This document shows, piece by piece, positions 59,469-64,000 of a stretch of 64,000 bases of DNA (positions within the stretch are counted from its first letter, which is position 1; every line of letters starts with the position of its first letter). Below the pieces are notes generated by a model that was not told the DNA's origin, did no database searches, and saw only the letters and a list, made by a program, of their open reading frames with translations. Origin of the DNA: Pedomonas mirosovicensis (GTDB taxonomy: Bacteria; Pseudomonadota; Alphaproteobacteria; Sphingomonadales; Sphingomonadaceae); the NCBI RefSeq assembly GCF_022569295.1, contig NZ_JAKFIA010000002.1:498501-562500 (forward strand), in the 5' to 3' direction. Both the position numbers and the translations under genes were made by a program.

Positions 59469-62400
59469 ATGTTGGCAAGGTTTTTCATCGACCGACCCGT
59501 CTTTGCCTGGGTGATCGCGCTGGCGATCTCCATTGGCGGCTTGCTCGCCGTGCGATCGCTGCCCATCGAGCAATACCCGGCTGTCGCGCCGCCGTCGCTC
59601 ACCATCACCGCCACCTATCCCGGCGCAGACGCCGAGACGCTGGAGGAAAACGTCACCGCCGTGATCGAGCCGGAGCTGAACGGCGTCGAGGGCTTTTTAT
59701 ACATGGCCTCCACCAGCTCCTCCACCGGCTCGGTTTCCATCACTGTGACCTTCGAGAGCGGCACCGATATCGATGTCGCCCAGATGGAGGTGCAGAACCG
59801 CCTCAGCCGCATCGAGGCGCGCCTGCCGGAGGAGGTGCGCCGCCAGGGCATTCAGGTGAACCAGGCGACGTCCAGCTTTTTGCTGATCGTCGCGCTCACG
59901 TCGCCGGGCGGCACCCACAGCGCGCTTGACCTCGGCAATTACGCCAACACCCGCATCATCGACCAGTTGCGGCGCGTGCCGGGCGTGGGCGACGTGCGCC
60001 TGTTCGGGTCGGAATATGCCATGCGGATCTGGCTCGACCCCGAACGGCTGGCCAGCTTCTCCATGTCGCCTGCCGAGGCGCTGGCGGCGGTGCAGGAGCA
60101 GAACTCCCAGGCTCCGGGCGGCCAGATCGGCGCGCAGCCCGCCGTGCCGAACCAGCAGCTGAACGCCACGGTCATCACCCAGCGGCGGCTCTCAACGCCC
60201 GAGCAGTTCGGCGAGATCATCCTGCGCGCCAACCCGGATGGCTCGGCCGTGCGGCTGGCGGACGTGGCGGATGTGGAGCTGGGCGCGGCCAGTTACGAGA
60301 CCACGTCCCGCCTTAATGGCAAGCCCATGGCGGGCATGGCCGTGCAACTGGCAACCGGCGCCAATGCGCTGGCGACCGCCCGAGCGGTGAAAGGCCGCAT
60401 GGCCGAACTGGCGCAGGAGTTCCCCACCGATATGGGCTGGTCGGTGCCTTATGACTCTTCCCCATTCATCCAGATCTCGGTGGAGGAAGTGCTGCACACC
60501 CTGGTGGAGGCGATGGTTCTCGTCTTCGCGGTGATGTACCTGTTTCTTCAGAACTTCCGGGCCACCATCATCCCGACCATCGTGGTGCCCGTCGCGCTTC
60601 TGGGGGCCTGCCTTGGGCTGGCGGCGCTGGGCTATTCCATCAACGTGCTCAGCCTGTTCGCCATGGTGCTGGCCATCGGCATTCTGGTGGATGATGCCAT
60701 CGTCGTTATCGAGAACGTCGAGCGCATCATGGCCGAGGAGGGGCTATCGCCCAGGGACGCCACCTACAAGGCCATGGGCCAGATCGTCGGCGCGATCATC
60801 GGCATTACCCTCGTGCTGGTGGCCGTGTTCATTCCCATGGCCTTCTTTCCCGGCACGGTGGGCGGCATCTATCGCCAGTTCTCGGTGACGCTGGCGCTCT
60901 CCATCGCCTTCTCGGCGCTGCTGGCGCTCACGCTGACGCCCGCCCTGTGCGCCACTTTGCTGAAACCGGCCGCCGCGCATGGCGCAGGGCAGGCAGAAGG
61001 CGCAGGAGGGGGCAAGCCGCACGGGTTCTTCGGCCGCTTCAACGCCTGGTTCGGGCGGACCACCGGGCGGTACGAGGGGCGGGTCGCCCGCCTCATCCGC
61101 CGCCCCTTGCGCTGGATCGCCGTCTTCCTCGTGCTGACGGCGGGTGCCGCCTACCTGTTCACCTCGCTTCCCGGCAGCTTTCTGCCGGAGGAGGATCAGG
61201 GTTATCTCATCTCCGTCATCCAGGCCCCGCCCGGCGCAACCCAGCAACGCACGCTGGAGGTGGTGCAGCAGGCCGAGCAGTATTACCTCTCCCAGCCGCA
61301 GGTGGAGGGCGTCATCGCCGTGCTGGGCTTCAGCTTTTTCGGCAGCGGCCAGAACGCGGCCATGATGTTCGTCGACCTGAAGCCGTGGGAGGACCGGCCG
61401 GGCGAGGAGAATCATGCCACCACCGTCGCCGGCAAGGCCATGGCCGCGCTGTCGCAAATCAAGCAGGCGCTCATCTTTGCGCTGAGCCCGCCCGCCATTC
61501 CCGAACTCGGCACCGCCAGCGGCTTTGCCTTCCGGCTGCAGGACCGCGCAGGCCAGGGCTACGAGGCGCTCATAGAGGCGCAGAACCAGCTGCTGGGGCT
61601 GGCGGCGCAAAGCCCGGTGCTGGCGGGCGTGCGGACGGAAGGCCTGCCGGACAGCCCGCAGGTGGAAGTGGTGGTCGACCGCATCCGCGCCCGCGCGCTG
61701 GGCGTGAACATCGGGGACATCAACGCCACCCTCTCGATTTCCTTCGGCTCGGGCTACGCCAACGATTTCAACCGGGAAGGGCGGGTGCTGCGGGTTCTCC
61801 TCCAGGCCGAGGCCGCCCAGCGCATGACACCGACCGATATCCTCGACCTGCGTGTCCGCAACCAGGACGGCGAGATGGTGCCTTTCTCCGCCTTCACCAC
61901 GGCGAAGTGGACGGCAGGCCCGCCCCAGCTCATCCGCTACAACGGCTATCCGGCCGTCAACATCTCGGGCAACGCCGCGCCGGGCTACAGCACGGGCGAG
62001 GCCATGGCGGAAATGGAGCGGCTGGCCAGGCAGCTGCCCTCCGGCTTCGGCTATGAATGGACCGGCATTTCCTATGAAGAGCAGCAGTCGGCCGGGCAGA
62101 TCCCGGCGCTCCTCAGCCTGTCGATCCTCATCGTGTTCCTGGTGCTGGCAGCACTCTATGAGAGCTGGTCGATCCCCTTCGCGGTCATTCTCGTCGTGCC
62201 GCTCGGCGTGCTCGGCGCGCTGCTGGCCGCCTTGCTGCGCGGCCTGCCCATCGACGTTTATTTCAACGTGGGCATCATCGCCATCATCGGCCTTGCCGCC
62301 AAGAACGCCATCCTCATCGTGGAATTCGCCAAGGATCTAGAAGCGCAGGGGCGCACGACCCAAGAGGCGACGCTGGAGGCGGTGCACCTGCGCTTCCGCC

Positions 62401-62645
62401 CCATCATCATGACCTCGCTGGCCTTCATCCTTGGCGTGCTGCCGCTGGCCATCAGCACCGGCGCGGGTGCGGCCAGCCGCATCGCCATCGGCACCGGCGT
62501 GATGGGCGGCATGATCGGCGCAACCTTGCTGGGCGTTTTTCTCATCCCGGTGTTCTTCGTCTCGGTGCGGCGCTGGCTCAGTCGCCGTCCCAAGCCGCAA
62601 GGCCCGGCTGCGCCGCGGGCGGAGGGGGAGAGCGGCCATGCGTAG
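59469..62645 (+). CDS. RND efflux pump, HAE1 family (operon 2)
   Basis: 1058 residues, complete. '[20 protein letters not shown]' start, 'PGADAETLEENVTAVIEPEL', proton-relay Asp-Asp in '[20 protein letters not shown]', '[20 protein letters not shown]' and Lys in '[20 protein letters not shown]'. Differences from the pump of operon 1 are spread over the whole length ('FSFFGSGQNAAMMFV', 'SFGSGYANDFNREG'), so this is a separate HAE1 subtype rather than a recent copy. The last 8 bases overlap the start of the outer membrane channel gene, a sign of translational coupling. Confidence 0.95.
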   Translation: MLARFFIDRPVFAWVIALAISIGGLLAVRSLPIEQYPAVAPPSLTITATYPGADAETLEENVTAVIEPELNGVEGFLYMASTSSSTGSVSITVTFESGTDIDVAQMEVQNRLSRIEARLPEEVRRQGIQVNQATSSFLLIVALTSPGGTHSALDLGNYANTRIIDQLRRVPGVGDVRLFGSEYAMRIWLDPERLASFSMSPAEALAAVQEQNSQAPGGQIGAQPAVPNQQLNATVITQRRLSTPEQFGEIILRANPDGSAVRLADVADVELGAASYETTSRLNGKPMAGMAVQLATGANALATARAVKGRMAELAQEFPTDMGWSVPYDSSPFIQISVEEVLHTLVEAMVLVFAVMYLFLQNFRATIIPTIVVPVALLGACLGLAALGYSINVLSLFAMVLAIGILVDDAIVVIENVERIMAEEGLSPRDATYKAMGQIVGAIIGITLVLVAVFIPMAFFPGTVGGIYRQFSVTLALSIAFSALLALTLTPALCATLLKPAAAHGAGQAEGAGGGKPHGFFGRFNAWFGRTTGRYEGRVARLIRRPLRWIAVFLVLTAGAAYLFTSLPGSFLPEEDQGYLISVIQAPPGATQQRTLEVVQQAEQYYLSQPQVEGVIAVLGFSFFGSGQNAAMMFVDLKPWEDRPGEENHATTVAGKAMAALSQIKQALIFALSPPAIPELGTASGFAFRLQDRAGQGYEALIEAQNQLLGLAAQSPVLAGVRTEGLPDSPQVEVVVDRIRARALGVNIGDINATLSISFGSGYANDFNREGRVLRVLLQAEAAQRMTPTDILDLRVRNQDGEMVPFSAFTTAKWTAGPPQLIRYNGYPAVNISGNAAPGYSTGEAMAEMERLARQLPSGFGYEWTGISYEEQQSAGQIPALLSLSILIVFLVLAALYESWSIPFAVILVVPLGVLGALLAALLRGLPIDVYFNVGIIAIIGLAAKNAILIVEFAKDLEAQGRTTQEATLEAVHLRFRPIIMTSLAFILGVLPLAISTGAGAASRIAIGTGVMGGMIGATLLGVFLIPVFFVSVRRWLSRRPKPQGPAAPRAEGESGHA

Positions 62646-64000
62646 GGTGGCGGCATCGGTTGTTTTGGGGTTGGCGCAGGTCGTCTCGGCCTGCTCGCTT
62701 GAGCCAGAGTATCAGCGCCCCGCCATGCCGACCACATCCACTTTCGCGGCTGATCTTGCCCCCGAGGCCGACGGCCCGCCCGCGACGCAAATCGGCTGGC
62801 GGGATTTCTTCAAGGACCCTCGGCTCCAGCGCTTCATCGCCCTGGCGCTGGAGAACAACCGGGATCTGCGCCAGGCCGTGCTGCGGATCGAGGAGGCGCG
62901 GGCGCAATACCGCATCCAGCGCGCCGACCAGCTGCCCAACCTCAATCTTGGCGGCAGCGCCAGCCGCATCCATACCGGGAGCGGGGGTTTTGGCGGCACG
63001 ACCGGCGGCACGGGGGATGTTCCCGGCGGCGGCGTTATTCCTGGCGGGGCATCGTCCACCACCCTCAACCGCTATGAGATCGGCGTCAACGTCTCGTCGT
63101 TCGAGCTGGATTTCTGGGGCCGGGTCCGCAGTCTGACGGAAGCCGCCCGCGCCGCCTACCTTGCCACCATCGAGGCGCAGCGCTCTTTCCAGCTCAGCCT
63201 CATTGCCGACGTGGCAACCGTCTATCTGGTGGACCGCGAGTTGGAAGAGCGCATCGCCCTTGCCGAGCGCACCGTTCGGGCCCGCCGCGAGGGGCTGGAG
63301 ATCTCCCGCCTGCGGCTTGAGGTGGGCGCGACCTCGGCGCTCGATTACCGCCAGACCGAGACCCTGCTCACCCAGGCGGAAACCGAGCTGGCCGCGCTTC
63401 AGCGCCAGCGCGCGCAGAACCGGAATGTCATGCAGGTGCTGATCGGCGGGCCGGTGCCAACCGACCTGCCGCCACCGCGCCCCCTGTCGGAGCAGGGCAT
63501 CATCGAGACGATCAGCGCCGGGCTGCCGTCAGACCTGCTGGTCAACCGGCCGGACATTCTCTCGGCGGAGGAGGAGCTGCGGTCCGCCAATGCCAACATC
63601 GGCGCGGCGCGGGCGGCGTTCCTGCCGCGTATCTCGCTGACCGGCTCCTTCGGCTTCGCCAGTACGGAGTTGGACGAGCTGTTCGGCAATGACGGCGAGA
63701 CCTGGTCGTTCGGCCCCATTCTCTCGCTGCCGATCTTCGATGCGGGCCGCAACGAGGCGAATCTGGACCTTGCTGTCGCCCGGCGGAACATCGCCGTCGC
63801 CAACTATGAACTGACCATCCAGAACGCCTTTCGGGAAGTGGCCGACGCGTTGGCGGCCCGCCGCTGGCTGGCCGCGCAGATCGATGCCCAGCGGCGCGCG
63901 CTGGAGGCGGAGCGGGAACGGGCTGAACTGGCCGAGCTGCGCTACCGCAATGGCGTTGCCGATTACATCGAGGTGCTGGACGCCCAGCGCGAGCTTTTCG
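62638..64000 (+). CDS. RND efflux outer membrane lipoprotein, NodT family (operon 2, cut by window end)
   Basis: 454 codons are visible and the gene runs off the window. ATG 62638 overlaps the pump gene by 8 bases and has GGAGGGGGAG upstream. A lipoprotein signal ends 'LAQVVSACSLEPEYQRP'. OMF features: 'DFFKDPRLQRFIALALENNR', 'GVNVSSFELDFWGRVRSLTE', 'LLVNRPDILSAEEELRSANA' and 'IGAARAAFLPRISLTGSFGF'. A glycine-rich insertion (GGTTGGTGDVPGGG, near residues 120-135) is not usual in the family. The end reaches 'NGVADYIEVLDAQRELF', close to the normal C-terminus. Confidence 0.93.
   Translation, partial: MRRVAASVVLGLAQVVSACSLEPEYQRPAMPTTSTFAADLAPEADGPPATQIGWRDFFKDPRLQRFIALALENNRDLRQAVLRIEEARAQYRIQRADQLPNLNLGGSASRIHTGSGGFGGTTGGTGDVPGGGVIPGGASSTTLNRYEIGVNVSSFELDFWGRVRSLTEAARAAYLATIEAQRSFQLSLIADVATVYLVDRELEERIALAERTVRARREGLEISRLRLEVGATSALDYRQTETLLTQAETELAALQRQRAQNRNVMQVLIGGPVPTDLPPPRPLSEQGIIETISAGLPSDLLVNRPDILSAEEELRSANANIGAARAAFLPRISLTGSFGFASTELDELFGNDGETWSFGPILSLPIFDAGRNEANLDLAVARRNIAVANYELTIQNAFREVADALAARRWLAAQIDAQRRALEAERERAELAELRYRNGVADYIEVLDAQRELF

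Noticed and set aside
1..64000. tRNA, rRNA, CRISPR arrays, insertion sequences or prophage genes
   Set aside because: None was recognised on either strand; the central locus shows no integrase, tRNA boundary or flanking direct repeat that would mark it as an island.

Overview
The window is GC-rich DNA from what looks like an alphaproteobacterium, most likely a member of the Sphingomonadales. Reasons: two large TonB-dependent receptors, NodT-type outer membrane lipoproteins, an HWE-family kinase, a small Rnk protein, a Myb-like mini-protein and densely packed genes. No rRNA, tRNA, CRISPR array, transposase or integrase was seen. The taxonomy is inferred from gene content only.

Left part (1-22 kb). 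A broken CBS-domain protein end and a small I78-type lipoprotein lead into an iron module (TonB siderophore receptor followed by a PepSY-TM protein). Next come a secreted M20 peptidase, a CapA-like protein and a PAS/GAF hybrid histidine kinase. The De Ley-Doudoroff galactonate genes dgoA and dgoK face each other across a shared terminator. Then follows a three-gene signalling operon (membrane hybrid kinase, CheR, HWE kinase with two receiver domains), and then an MFS pump, a DUF488 protein, a YdjM-like membrane protein and a small membrane protein.

Central part (22-41.8 kb), the most interesting region. A set of transcription units appears to share a 15-bp operator, CGTAT-N5-ATACG. I found six sites by eye: in front of a DadA-like oxidase plus M24 Xaa-Pro peptidase, at the start codon of a two-cysteine 4-hydroxyproline epimerase, in front of a TonB receptor plus amidohydrolase, in front of a GH127/GH146 beta-L-arabinofuranosidase, in front of a DUF885 metallopeptidase plus DUF4440 protein, and in front of an Ldh2-family reductase plus exported alpha/beta hydrolase. 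A FadR-type GntR regulator and an APC amino acid permease (with an apparent frameshift) sit among them. Read together, this looks like a regulon for taking up, de-arabinosylating, cleaving and catabolising hydroxyproline-rich, arabinosylated peptides such as plant extensins. That function is an inference. The later steps of hydroxyproline catabolism (deaminase, alpha-ketoglutarate semialdehyde dehydrogenase) are not in this window.

Right part (41.8-64 kb). An Rnk-like factor is followed by an RND efflux operon (adaptor, pump, NodT channel) controlled from a divergent TetR gene with a palindromic operator. Next are an M50 site-2 protease with CBS domains, pyrC, an alpha-methylacyl-CoA racemase-like gene, pncB, a PAS hybrid kinase and a membrane diguanylate cyclase. 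A second RND operon has its outer membrane gene cut by the window edge.
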